Positions 35,757 to 45,605 of a stretch of 64,000 bases of DNA are shown one piece after another. Position numbers and translations under genes: made by a program. This DNA is from Berberis thunbergii (taxonomy: Eukaryota > Streptophyta > Magnoliopsida > Ranunculales > Berberidaceae): positions 620,001-684,000 of the forward strand of contig QNQO01000457.1 of the NCBI GenBank assembly GCA_003290165.1, given 5' to 3'. Position 1 is the stretch's first letter. Each line of letters begins with the position of its first letter. The notes beneath the pieces were generated by a model. It saw only the letters and a program-made list of their open reading frames with translations, ran no database searches and was not told the DNA's origin.

Positions 35757-36645
35757 CAATAATTCTACGCTGCTTGGTGGTACATGCCTGGATGGTACTA
35801 GGCACGTGTAGCGCATGGTACCAAGCACGTGGTTGGCTTGAAAAAAAAGGATTTGAAGCTAAAAAGAAAAGGGGATCTTCGGAACAGAATTCACAAACCC
35901 CATTACAAACATTTCAAACAGATCAGATAACAAACAACAGGAGTCACTAAACATTTGAATGGTGGTTACTCCCGATGGATGAAGCAATCGACCTTGTGAC
36001 CAAGACTTTCGTTAATGCCATCAGAATACTTTTGATAGTTTACAAGAAGTCACAAGATCGTTCAGAGGTCTGCCATCTATACAAGATATCAGCTCAGATG
36101 CCTCACGAATAATTCAACTTCTTACTCTTAGTTTTCAAGTTTGGATTCTATGTCCAATCTGGAGAAATTCCATGCCTTTGAAACCACTTAGGCATGTGAA
36201 AATTTTCATACTGCTTCAAAAGAGGAAGAAGGACGCTAAGAAGCTACAAAATGAGAACCTTTTTTTTCATCTGTATCAACTGCTTCAAATCACTGTTTTC
36301 CTTCACCTCAACAAAGGGGCTAGGATCCATTGAAGGAGAGGAGATCTTCCTTCAATGATTCTTTCAAATGAACAAGTGGTACAGAAGAACGATAGAGAGC
36401 GCAAGAGAGTCGAACAAAGTTGGAATTTGGAAAGATGAAGGAGATGTGAAGAGGAAGTGAAGTGGAGAGGAGTACTAGTAGAGGTTGCTAAGCAAAACTA
36501 GGCTGGAATTAGAATTGGTAGATAGAAAGGAGAGAATAATCCTTACAAAAGCGTGCGTTAAGTGATGCCACCTCATCAAGTGCCACGTGCCTGGTACCAT
36601 CCAGACATGGTACCAAGCACAACACCAGACAGCGTAGCAACACTC
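35757..36645. mobile_element. 889-base non-autonomous Mutator-like element
   Basis: Flanked by a perfect 9-base duplication GGTAGGAAA (35748-35756 and 36646-36654), the Mutator hallmark. The ends are inverted over about 60 bases, sharing CTACGCTG, TGGATGGTAC and AGGCACGTG. The interior includes plus-strand frames without recognisable domains, possibly captured DNA. A fragment sharing GCATGGTACCAAGCACGTG lies near 40032. It may be called a MULE-MITE or a small Pack-MULE. Confidence 0.82.
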
Positions 36646-36804
36646 GGTAGGAAAATGTCTAATAATAATAAAATGGTTCAAATTTTACAACAATCAAAAA
36701 CAACTTTCCCTTGAGACAAAATGTCAACCATTACATTCAAACAACACACATCATGGAACTCGTAAAACATCTAAATACGAGGGAAACACATTTTAATAAT
36801 AAAA

Positions 36805-37330
36805 AAAGGACACTGGGCAAGAGCTCTTCTGCAGAAGACATGATGCAATCAATTGCTTGTTTGCAAATTCCAGTCATAGTAGCCTTAGGCCCTTAGACCT
36901 GCACAATAAGATGTCATCACAACACATTCAAATTCAAGCTGCAATTGTGAACTTGCAGACAAAGCAGAAAACCGTAACATAACTACCATTATTTCTTTAA
37001 AAAAAAATAAATGGTGAAACATACCTCAAGGGGGACCCCAAGTTCCTCGCCGAGGGCACGCATTCTAGCCAAACTTGTCTGATAGTTTGGACCACCTCTT
37101 CGAACGTCTATGTTCATTCCTGAATCTTTTAGTTTGGATTCCTGCAAATTAGCAATGAATTGGTCGTGTACTGTAGCATAAGAAACCCAGATGTACTAGC
37201 ATGTTATTTAATTATTCCAAATTGAGAAATACCTTCTCTCGTTGGGCTCGAATAAGTCCATTAAAGGTAGCAGCAACATCAGTGAAATTAGCTATGCCCC
37301 CTCCAATGAGAAGGGCTCTCCTACGACCAC
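36805..37330 (-). pseudogene. ATP-citrate lyase subunit A fragment
   Basis: Three C-terminal exons on the minus strand: 37233-37330 reads [20 protein letters not shown], then [10 protein letters not shown]; 37025-37141 (39 codons) reads [20 protein letters not shown], then [10 protein letters not shown]; about 36805-36898 reads GPKATMTGICKQAIDCIM. These match the end of plant ACLA, the ATP-grasp subunit that with ACLB cleaves cytosolic citrate to acetyl-CoA and oxaloacetate. Introns and splice sites are well kept, but the last exon opens with an in-frame TAA (V-stop-GP where tyrosine is expected). The fragment is also cut at its 5' side by the MITE starting at 37333. About 100 of more than 400 residues remain. 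Confidence 0.88.
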
Positions 37331-37332
37331 AA

Positions 37333-38384
37333 GGGTGTGTTTGGTTGCATGAAATTCTATGTCATAGGAATTTATAAGAGGATCTCTATATTTTATACTA
37401 ATTTAAGGTATCACTCCACATCCACCATTTGATTTTGTGATCAATGGTGGGAATGGAAGTCCCATGAACATGATAATCACATGCCCTGAGGGACCAAGGA
37501 GTGAGATTCCCATGTTCATGAGACTTTCATTCCCACAATTGATCAAAAAATCAAATGGTGGATGTGGTAGGAGTGGCCATCCCATCCCACGATCCCGAAC
37601 TCGTCCCGTCCCAATTTTTTGGGTCCTTTTGAAATTGATCAAACTCATCCTGATCCCGTCCCGTCTCGATCTAGAGTGAGATGAGATCGGGATGAAGATT
37701 TTCATTAATTCTAAATGAAATTTAATATTTATTTGCCTTCTAAAAAAGTTTAATATTTAATTATTTAATATCTATTATTATTTATGATGTAAGTTACATG
37801 TATATAAATTTGACATTATTGGTGTGTGAGTAATGTGAGATAAAACTCTTTTTGTTATTTTTTTTATTGTAGGACTATTTAGTGCGTGCTCATCTCTTTC
37901 CATCCCGACTCGTTTGAGATGGGACGGGGTCGGGATGAGGTTTATCCCGTCTCGATCCCGAATGAACGGGATGGGTCCATTTCGTCTCGTGCCCACCCCT
38001 AGGATCTGGAGTGATACATCAATTTAGTTTAAAATATAGGGCTCATTTCATGGATTCCCATGACATAAGATTCCATCCAATCAAACACATATGTCATGGA
38101 AATTCATGAGGGGACCCATACATTTTAGGCTAAATTGATAGATCACTCCGTATTCACCATTTGATTTTGTGATCAATGGTGGAAATGAAAGTCTCATGAA
38201 CATGAGAATCTCACTTCTTGGTCTCCCAAGGCATGTGATTTCATGTTTATGAGACTTTCATTCCCATCATTGATAACAAAATCAAATAGTGCATGTGGAG
38301 TTATATCTCAAAGTAGCCTAAAATATAGGGATCCCTTTATAAATTTTCATAACATAGAATTCCATGCAGCCAAACACACCCTAA
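37333..38384. mobile_element. two fold-back MITEs side by side, one interrupted by hAT
   Basis: Outer ends GGGTGTGTTTGGTTGCATG and CATGCAGCCAAACACACCC are inverted. Each unit is nearly palindromic, with CACCATTTGATTTTGTGATC on one arm and its inverse on the other. The first unit (37333 to about 38093) is split by the hAT MITE at 37568-38001; the second runs from about 38094 to 38384. A third copy is at 39630-39889. Non-coding. The first unit sits at the broken edge of the ATP-citrate lyase fragment. Confidence 0.8.
37568..38001. mobile_element. hAT-type MITE nested in the fold-back MITE
   Basis: Ends TAGGAGTGG and CCCACCCCTA fit hAT termini. The flanks are GGATGTGG (37560-37567) and GGATCTGG (38002-38009), an 8-base duplication with one mismatch, as hAT requires. 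Removing it restores the GGATGTGGAGTGAT sequence seen uninterrupted near 39795. The interior is rich in GGGATGGGACGGG words. No coding capacity. Confidence 0.85.
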
Positions 38385-38690
38385 GAGTCTGATGTAGAGC
38401 ACTGAAATGACCTCTTTCTAATTTGGTTTTAGTAGCACACTTTTTGCAACCAGAACTCCAAGTGGTGTCAAATGATAGGTAAGTTGCAGGAGTTTCACTC
38501 CACATAATAGCGAGACTGAAAATATGGCCTAACTACCACAAAAAACCCATTTATTGTGTCGTCCACAAGGATAAGTTAGCTCCCACCTACAAGTCTGATG
38601 AGATATCCATCAATTGTTCTACTTGGCTTTCTCTCAATACCAATTCGAAACATACACCATACTCAGCAACAAGCTCAATTTTCAGTTCTC

Positions 38691-38972
38691 ATGGCTTCCT
38701 CACAAAACCACCAACTTCACTTCATCATGTTCCTCTGATGGCCCAAGGCCACATGAACCCCATGATAGACATGGCCAGACTGTTTGCCCGACTTGGTGTT
38801 GTCATCACCATAGTCACCACACCACTCAACCTTCCACACTCCAAAACAATTGTTGATCGTGCCATAGAAGCCAACTTACCTATCCGAATCCTCCAAATAC
38901 AGTTTCCGAGTGTTGAAGCAGGACTACCAGAGGGATGTGAGAACTTTGACAGTCTCCTCTCAAATAAACCAT
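38691..38972 (+). pseudogene. UDP-glycosyltransferase N-terminal fragment (UGT73-like)
   Basis: Starts MASSQNHQLHFIMF, then needs one extra base to continue as PLMAQGHMNPMIDMARLFAR, GVVITIVTTPLN and FPSVEAGLPEGCENFDSLLS. The HFIMFPLMAQGHM block with the conserved histidine is the start of plant family-1 glycosyltransferases, closest in character to the UGT73 group that glucosylates hormones and secondary metabolites. The missing base causes a frameshift near residue 14. Similarity ends at about residue 94, far before the PSPG sugar-donor box. Non-functional fragment. Confidence 0.85.
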
Positions 38973-39377
38973 GATTCAGTTTGCATTGGATGCGGATCTG
39001 GTTTATGTTACAGATGCATACATTCGCCACCGTGCACCCTAATGTACATTTTTAGTGCTTATCCACTGCATTCCTAATTTTCATTCTTGTTCAATCAACT
39101 AAATTTCAGATTTCCCAATAAAAAAAAGATAACGAAAACACTGAAATTAAGAAATGGTTATGTGACTCATTATTTCACCTGAGCTTCCCAACTTGTGCAA
39201 ATAAATTCCCTTTAGAGCAGATCTTCAAATGATGATGAAACAACGTAAATTGTAATGAGACATGTATATAATCCATAGCAGCAATTTTCCTGGAGAGTTA
39301 CTTCAAATAAACAAGAAAACAAAGACATTTTATTGGAAATTGATGACAATTTATCCCCACATGTATTATAAACTTGA
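38973..39377. other. unassigned stretch
   Basis: AT-rich, no gene or element ends seen. Confidence 0.4.
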
Positions 39378-39555
39378 TGTAACAATCCGATCCACATAAT
39401 ACTATATTGTCCGTTTTGGGCCGGAGACATCTAATAAAATTGGAATGATACAGAGAATATTAGCATGCCCTTGCACAAGGATAATACATTTTAAAGTTGT
39501 GTGGACCTTGGGCGCAAAAAGAATAATATAGTACTCTGTGAATCAGGTCGTTACA
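39378..39555. mobile_element. 178-base TIR element with a U6-derived core
   Basis: Ends TGTAAC and GTTACA extend inward as imperfect inverted arms of about 45 bases (CGATCCACATAATACTAT on the left; ATAGTACTCTGTGAATC on the right). CTTGA occurs immediately outside both ends (39373-39377 and 39556-39560), a 5-base target duplication. The middle is a U6 snRNA-like sequence. This combination is not one I know. Confidence 0.65.
39424..39500 (+). ncRNA. U6 snRNA-derived sequence (pseudogene)
   Basis: Contains GACATCTAATAAAATTGGAA, then GATACAGAGAATATTAGCATG and CCCTTGCACAAGGATAATACA, matching the central U6 spliceosomal RNA with scattered changes. The ACAGAG box that pairs with the 5' splice site is intact. 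The AGC triad is present in TTAGCATG. The 5' stem-loop and the 3' tail with its terminal T-run are lost, and no TCCCACATCG-type upstream element is found at the right spacing, so it is not expressed as U6. Strand and identity are clear. Confidence 0.85.
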
Positions 39556-39629
39556 CTTGATGTCTACGACAACAATATAATCAATGGAACTACTCAGAAA
39601 TTTGAACCACCAGATCTAATTCGTACTTT

Positions 39630-39889
39630 TAGGCTAAATTGATATATCACTCTACATCCACCATTTGATTTTGTGATCAATGGTTGGAATGAAAGTCACA
39701 TGAACATGAGAATCACATGCCTTGGGGGACCAAGGAGTGAGATTCTCATGTTCATGTGACTTTCATTCTCACCATTGATCACAAAATCAAATGGTGGATG
39801 TAGAGTGATATATCAATTTAGCCTAAAATGTAGGGGTCTCCTCATGAATTTTCATGGCATAGAATTCCATGCAACCAAACACACCCTAA
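39630..39889. mobile_element. fold-back MITE, third copy of the 37333 family
   Basis: Inverted arms CACCATTTGATTTTGTGATC and its complement flank a centre near 39740. The right end CATGCAACCAAACACACCC is intact. The left terminal part is missing; the copy starts at TTTTAGGCTAAATTG. Non-coding. Confidence 0.75.
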
Positions 39890-40359
39890 ATTCTTAATCC
39901 AAAGTGGGAATAGAATCCCATGAAATGGGTGCAACAAAAACACACCTTTATTCTTATGTTTTTAATCTTTTAATATGCGAAAATTCTACTGTGCCCGCTG
40001 TAATGCCCGCCGTAATGCTCAGCACGTGCAACGCATGGTACCAAGCACGTGCTGGACCTTGATCGATTTTATAAGGAAACCTCATTCTCTCGATCATCTG
40101 TTTAATATGAGAGTGAGCAAGCTGAAACATCTTATTAAAATATTATGGGAATGTTGATAACCAATTAACCATTGGAAGTCAAAGTTCTAGTTCCCATTTT
40201 AGATTGTCATCTTCTATTTGGGATGATGCCTTTGATATGTTTTTGGGCTTAGTGAAGGCTGGGTGATGGTAAATACCTTCATTTAATTTATTATTTTTAT
40301 TATTATTTTCATCTATTTAGATGCTCTAATTTAAATTTACTTCGTATTTCAATACAACA
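39890..40359. other. MITE debris and unassigned sequence
   Basis: 39890-39950 has a decayed AACAAAAACACACC end. 40010-40060 carries AGCACGTGCAACGCATGG and ACCAAGCACGTG, related to the ends of the 889-base element at 35757-36645. The rest is plain AT-rich DNA. Confidence 0.4.
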
Positions 40360-40530
40360 ATTCTAGCCAGCCAAGTTTGATAGTTGGGTCGAGTTGGGGT
40401 TTTTTTTTTACATTTATACCCCTTCTATAGATGGTTGTTGTGGTTGTGTTTTAAAGAGAATGAATAAAAAGTGTAACAAAAATCAAAACTTGGCACCAAA
40501 GTAGGTACCAAACCTGGATAGCTAGACTTA
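40360..40530. mobile_element. diverged fold-back MITE
   Basis: Left AATTCTAGCCAGCCAAG and right GGATAGCTAGACTT are imperfect inverted ends. The interior TATACCCCTTCTATA, then TTGTGTTTTAAAGAG, is shared with the element at 46845-47035. Same size class as those at 20370 and 46414. Confidence 0.5.
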
Positions 40531-40539
40531 CTCATTTCA

Positions 40540-40646
40540 GTCAACAATTCTTAAGAGCAAGACCCTTAGCGCCAAGGGAGCTTCAAGACCCTCAATCATT
40601 TTATTTTCTTCATCTGTTTTTCTTTTTCTTTTTCTTTTTCTTTTTC

Positions 40647-40679
<33 letters not shown>

Positions 40680-40789
40680 ATCTGTTTTTTTTCTTTTTCT
40701 TCTTTTGTTCTTCATCTTCATCTATTTTCTTCATCTTCATCACGTTCTTGAGGTTCCCCTGGCACCGATCTGGCTCTTAAGAATTGTTC
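40540..40789. mobile_element. TIR element with internal (CTTTTT)n tract
   Basis: Ends AACAATTCTTAAGAGC and GCTCTTAAGAATTGTT are perfect inverted 16-mers. CATTTCA lies just outside both (40533-40539 and 40790-40796), a possible 7-base duplication. The middle (about 40613-40735) is almost pure CTTTTT/TCTTCATC microsatellite. No coding capacity. Confidence 0.7.
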
Positions 40790-40920
40790 CATTTCAATAA
40801 GTACAAATGGTCCCATAATTGTTGTTGTTCAAAATAGTTACATGTGTTTTCTTTTATTAAGAAAATAAATCAAATTCTATAGAGTCCTTTCAAACATTAT
40901 AGACATAAGCGTTTAAATTA

Positions 40921-42345
40921 TTTTTTTGAAAAATGATTTTTAGGGCATACTTTTTCATAAAATAGAAAATTTAGATATCATAGTTGATGTAATGGTTAAT
41001 TTGTACCTACTTTTATACTTTAATGACAAACAATGACTATTTCATTAACCCAAGTTAACTCATAAAGTAATATGACATATTTATTCTTCCTAAAAAAATA
41101 TAAAACATAATTATATACTTTTGTGACCAACAAATACTCTTTTATTAATGATTGTTTTTTTAGATGCTATTTGTATCAAGTTTCTTTTCTTCCTTCAATA
41201 CTTAGAGGACCATTGATGCTAAAAAAAAAAATCAACAGAGAACTTGTAAGTGTGGCAACGGTGATGTCAAAGTTGAAGAAGTAGGAAGTCCCACATCTTC
41301 CCAACTTCCTCCAAGTTTAATCATTGGTTTCTTGTATGCTTCCATCAATTTATTAGTCTTCTTAATCATTTAGAATTTGTAATGTTACTATTACATATCA
41401 AGTCATTTTTGGTACAGAAAAGAAATCAACAAATGATTTGTCATCTGGAAAACCTATGGATTTGTGGTCATTGATTGTTGGTGGTAAAAAATGTGGTTTC
41501 CAAACCTCTAGTTACACATATGAACTCATTAGTCAAATTTAGATGCCCAATGAACCTTCATAGTATCATCTGTGTGTTTAAATAATGATAAAAAGAGACA
41601 TTGTAAATTATTGAAAGAAGAAGTTGGCATAGAGAAACATGACCAAGTAAAGCTTTTGGATTTATGAGTGAGTCAATTTGTTTATAGGATTAGATGGACA
41701 CTTGAAATTAAGGGAGTGGAGTACGAATATGTAGAAGAAACTCTAAACAGCAAGAGTCCTCTGCTTTTGCAGAGTAATCATGTTTATAGGAAGGTTCATG
41801 TTATCATTCATGGAGAAAAAACGATTAGTGAATCACTTGTTATTATTACACATATAATAACTATATTATAATTTCAATGGAATGTAAAAATTTATGACAA
41901 ATTAATCAAATTGATTTTATTAATTAATTAAAATTAAATTTCTAATCATCATTAATTAGATTATGAAAAGTTTACCAAACTTTAGCATAATAATTTGATT
42001 AACTTGTTAGTCAGTGAAAGTTTATAGTTTGTTGTTTATAATTAGAATAATTAATACCGATACTTACTAACGGCATGGGGTGGGAGGGGTTAAGAATTAA
42101 AAAAAAAAGAATCATTAATAAAAGAGTCATTGTTGATCATAAAAGTATAAAATTAGGTTTTTTTATTTGTTTAGAAAAAGGTAAATATATTCTATAACTT
42201 TATGAGTTAACCTAAGTTAATAAAATAATCATTGTCGGTCATAAAAGTATAAAAGTAGACATAAATTAGTCATTAAATCAATTTTGATATCTAAATAGTA
42301 TAATTTTATGAAGAAGTGTGCCTTAAAAGTAATTTTTTGTTATTT
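40921..42345. mobile_element. long-TIR element carrying a GST fragment (candidate Pack-MULE)
   Basis: 40921-41165 and 42095-42345 are inverted copies of about 245 bases. Shared blocks, read on the left strand, include ATACTTTT, TTTAGATATCA, CCTACTTTTATACTTT, TTAACTCATAAAGT and CTCTTTTATTAATGATT. Between them is about 0.9 kb with a tau glutathione S-transferase fragment. Long diverged TIRs with a captured gene piece fit Pack-MULEs. I could not define a 9-base target duplication because the outer ends are A/T-rich and blurred. Confidence 0.6.
41638..41860 (+). pseudogene. tau-class glutathione S-transferase N-terminal fragment
   Basis: Reads HDQVKLLDL, stop, VSQFVYRIRWTLEIKGVEYE, then YVEETLNSKSPLLLQSN, and HGEKTISESLVII. 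It covers the thioredoxin-like domain of tau GSTs, cytosolic enzymes conjugating glutathione to xenobiotics. The glutathione-contacting ESL region is kept. A TGA replaces the tryptophan codon expected just before the SxF block that contains the catalytic serine, and the frame loses similarity after about 75 residues, before the C-terminal helical domain. It lies between the long TIRs of the 40921-42345 element. Confidence 0.85.
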
Positions 42346-42708
42346 TTTTTCTTTCAAATTTTAGAAAAAAATTCAATTTTATTTAAAAGCTACATGCATG
42401 TTGACAAATTATGGTATTCATTAATTATCTGGTTAATGGATTCATTAATTATTTGTTTTTTCTGACACATCAACAAAGAAGAGCAAAGAGGTCAAAACAT
42501 ATGACAAGCCAAAGTATATTCATTTGTTTTTTGTTGCAAAATATACATACAGGAGGAGCAATGAATGGATAACATTGTTACAAAACATAAGAAAAAAGAA
42601 TTAGAGAAAATAAAATCTAAGAATAGCCCAACATCCCAGCCATCGATTTTTAAGAAGAACCCAAATGACTTTGCCATTAAAATGAAAAAAAAAAATCCTG
42701 CCCACCAA
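42346..42708. other. 3' flank of the neprosin-family gene
   Basis: AT-rich sequence downstream of the stop codon. It must hold the 3' untranslated region and polyadenylation signals, but none can be singled out. Confidence 0.4.
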
Positions 42709-45605
42709 TTATTGACATTTCTCGTTTTTCCCTGGACCTCCATAATAAAAATAATTTCCCCAAACACTATTAATGCCTCCTTGTATATCATAACAATTAG
42801 GATGATCAGCCAAAACTCGAAGATTCGGAGGTGGAATCAAACTGTTGTCCCAATCGACAACTTCCAAATTCCTGAAATAAGACGCTTTCCCAAACCCTTC
42901 CTCAGAAAAATGGCCACTTCCCATTTGGGTCGTTGTGTGAAGCCCTGATGCAAGGGAGTTTACGACCTCTCCCCCAAATTGGACCATGCTAGCGTGGTTT
43001 CTCAAGTGACTGAACAAGAATGAAGGCCAGTATCCAACAAGCAAACCTGGTCCAAATTCAAGCCACCAATTTCCATGATTTGGATCCTGTACACAAAAAG
43101 AAGTTTTTATTTATTTATTTTCCATGAGAAAATGTTAGAATTTTAAACTCGAGGAAAGAAAAGAAAAAATTGGTAGTCAACCAAGGTTTATTATGATATT
43201 TCTTTTTTCTCATCCAACATGAAGAGAGAGCATGGGCACTTTATATTATCTTCCTACCCATATGCATCATAATGTTTCCCAAAGCTTTTGTCACTGGTCA
43301 AAAGATGCAAAAACCACTAGCTTTACCCAATATGACTAAAATGGTCGCAAGGTTTTACCATATTGTGGAAATGCTCTTGCCCCCCCCCCCCCCCCACTTT
43401 TCATTTAAAAAATACGTACATTTTTCATCTCTTTTAATGAAAGCCCATTACTTAAACTAATCAAAATGACTATTATATGCCCTTTTTTTTTTTCTCAAGT
43501 AATTAATTTAAAAGTACCTTCCAAACCAATAAACTAATATCAAACTGCCCGCCATTGTATGATGATGTTGGAGAGATTGCCGCACCAATTGCTATCTTGT
43601 TGTTAGTTTGAACAAAGCCAGAGCAAAGCAAGTTATAGCATCCAGTGGCTTGATAAGCATCACTCTGTTTACATAAAATTAAAACAAAAATAAATAAATA
43701 AAACCATTAAAAAAAAACATCACTCTGTCTACATAAAATAAAAAAAAAGAGCATAACTCTATCCTTTAAGAAAATCTGTGTCGAGTTTGATTTTTTGTTT
43801 TTGTTTTTGTTTTTGTTTTGTTCTTCATTATATAAATTATAATGAAAGGAAAAATTGGCTTGAATAAATCTTACTTACAGTCCAATAAGTGAAGAACCTA
43901 GGATAGTTGTCCCCATATAGCTCCGGGCTCACCTGCATGAAAATAACATTACAACTTATGAACCAAGCACTTGCATCACTTTGGATTTTATTAATTGTCT
44001 TACATGAGAAGGGAAAAAACAAAAGATAGTTCTTTAATAATTGAATCCATTTTGTATTAAAGAACATCCTCAATCTTTATACTGTTTAGTCATAATTGCT
44101 AGAACTCTGTTGACAAAATGTAGACCACATGCAAAACTCAGATGTATACTTGTGTAAACAAATCATTACAAGTACAATATTCCCATTGCAGACTATTTTT
44201 CTCTTTAGATCTAAACTAGATGCTTATCACAATAGTGATGCCATTTGAAGAAACACTGAATGATATAACAGACATACCTGCCAACCTGCTTCAATGGTGT
44301 TCAGGTCATCGCCAAACGAACCTGAGATCAACCACAGCTGCGATAAGCTGAACTCGTACTGATTTGCGACATGAGGCGCCCACACATTCAAACTGGCTTT
44401 AGCCCCATAATACTTATCGCCAGTGACATACCCCACTGCATGCTGTAATCCACAACTAAAGTAATTATGTTTAATCCACAACTAAAGTAATCACGTTCAA
44501 GACTAAATTACAAGTTAAAGCATCAACTGTCAGAACTAGTCATGGTTCAAACCTCCATGACTCATGCCAAAAAGAAAAGAGAAAAGGGAATAAAATCCAT
44601 CAAAGTTTGAGTAAAGGAAGGAAGCCTATCTACCAAAACACTGTCCTTTTGCCCAAGAAGGAAAGGAAATGTGATCTGACTCACTGCCATTGTTCTGTTT
44701 TTCATGTTTTCATTTGCCTCAAAAAGGCTAGTTTGAGGAGTGGGGTGAAGAAATTTTTGGCTTGAAAAATTAAAATAAAATTGATCATTAACAGAAGAAA
44801 CTCTCATCTGACCAAAATTTCCACATCTTTTGTAACATCACAATAGTATCGTTATTAAAGGAAAAGAAGAAAATATTATATAGGCAAATCTATTTTGAAA
44901 CACTTAATTACTAACCTCATGATCAGTGCTTGAAGAATCTCGTAGAACAGGTTTTTTCAATTTTCTTCCAAATGTATCAATGGAACTAGCTCTTAGTATT
45001 TCTTCTTCTTTTGTTCTTCTAATTGGAACTGTACCTTCAGGACACGACTCCCCAGAAAATCTCCACAACTGGAAATCTTCAGCCACTGTATTGGTCTTCA
45101 TTTTATGACCTCTGGGTTTCTCTGGTGGATCCTACATGGAAAAGAATTGAGTTGTTAAGTCTCACAGCCTCGACAAAATCAATAATTTTTCAAACTATTC
45201 AAAAACTCACCAATGGTTTCTGTCCATGTAACTGAGGATGATCAAAGGCAGGTTGTTGATGAGATGGAACACAATCAATGAGATCACCATCAGGACTCTA
45301 CAAGAACAAGAACCCAATTCATATAGGACAAATTTGGAACCAAAAAAAAAAAAAATAATCACATTTTAATACCAAGAACACAAGAAAAAAGAAGAAGAAA
45401 AAAAAAAAACCTGAATTGTCTTCAATGCAGCCTTGTTGATTTTCTTGAGATGGGTTTGTATCTTTTTGAGTTTCTGTAATTCTTCCAAAGGTCTAAAAGT
45501 CTGGTTCATCGCAACCCGCCCTGCGACAACAGGACTAATGGAAGAAAAAAGAAGAAGATAACCAACAAAAATGGAAATGACTGGGGAACAACAACAAGAA
45601 GCCAT
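42709..45605 (-). CDS. neprosin-family protein, complete seven-exon gene
   Basis: Exons: 45411-45605, 45211-45297, 44916-45131, 44278-44442, 43879-43932, 43518-43664 and 42709-43086. All introns are GT-AG, all exons are whole codons, and the product is 413 residues. Residues 1-29 form a signal peptide (hydrophobic FVGYLLLFSSISPVVAG). About 30-165 is the neprosin activation peptide with RPLEELQKLKKI and CPEGTVPIRR. About 167-413 is the neprosin (DUF239) domain with KYYGAKASLNVW, FSLSQLWLISG, GWQVSPELYGDNYPRFFTYW, GCYNLLCSGFVQ and NWWLEFGPGLLVGYWP. Nepenthes neprosin is a prolyl endopeptidase using two glutamates; E196 and E298 are the likely equivalents, by inference. It is probably secreted or apoplastic. 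An in-frame ATG 42 codons upstream exists, but the signal peptide favours the start used here. No defect is seen. Confidence 0.93.
43380..43396. repeat. poly-C run in a neprosin intron
   Basis: About 17 consecutive C bases on the plus strand inside the last intron. This is unusual in AT-rich plant DNA and prone to length errors in sequencing. Confidence 0.9.

Noticed and set aside
38614..39030. Functional glycosyltransferase gene
   Set aside because: The frame is shifted near residue 14 and similarity stops before residue 100, so only a fragment is annotated.
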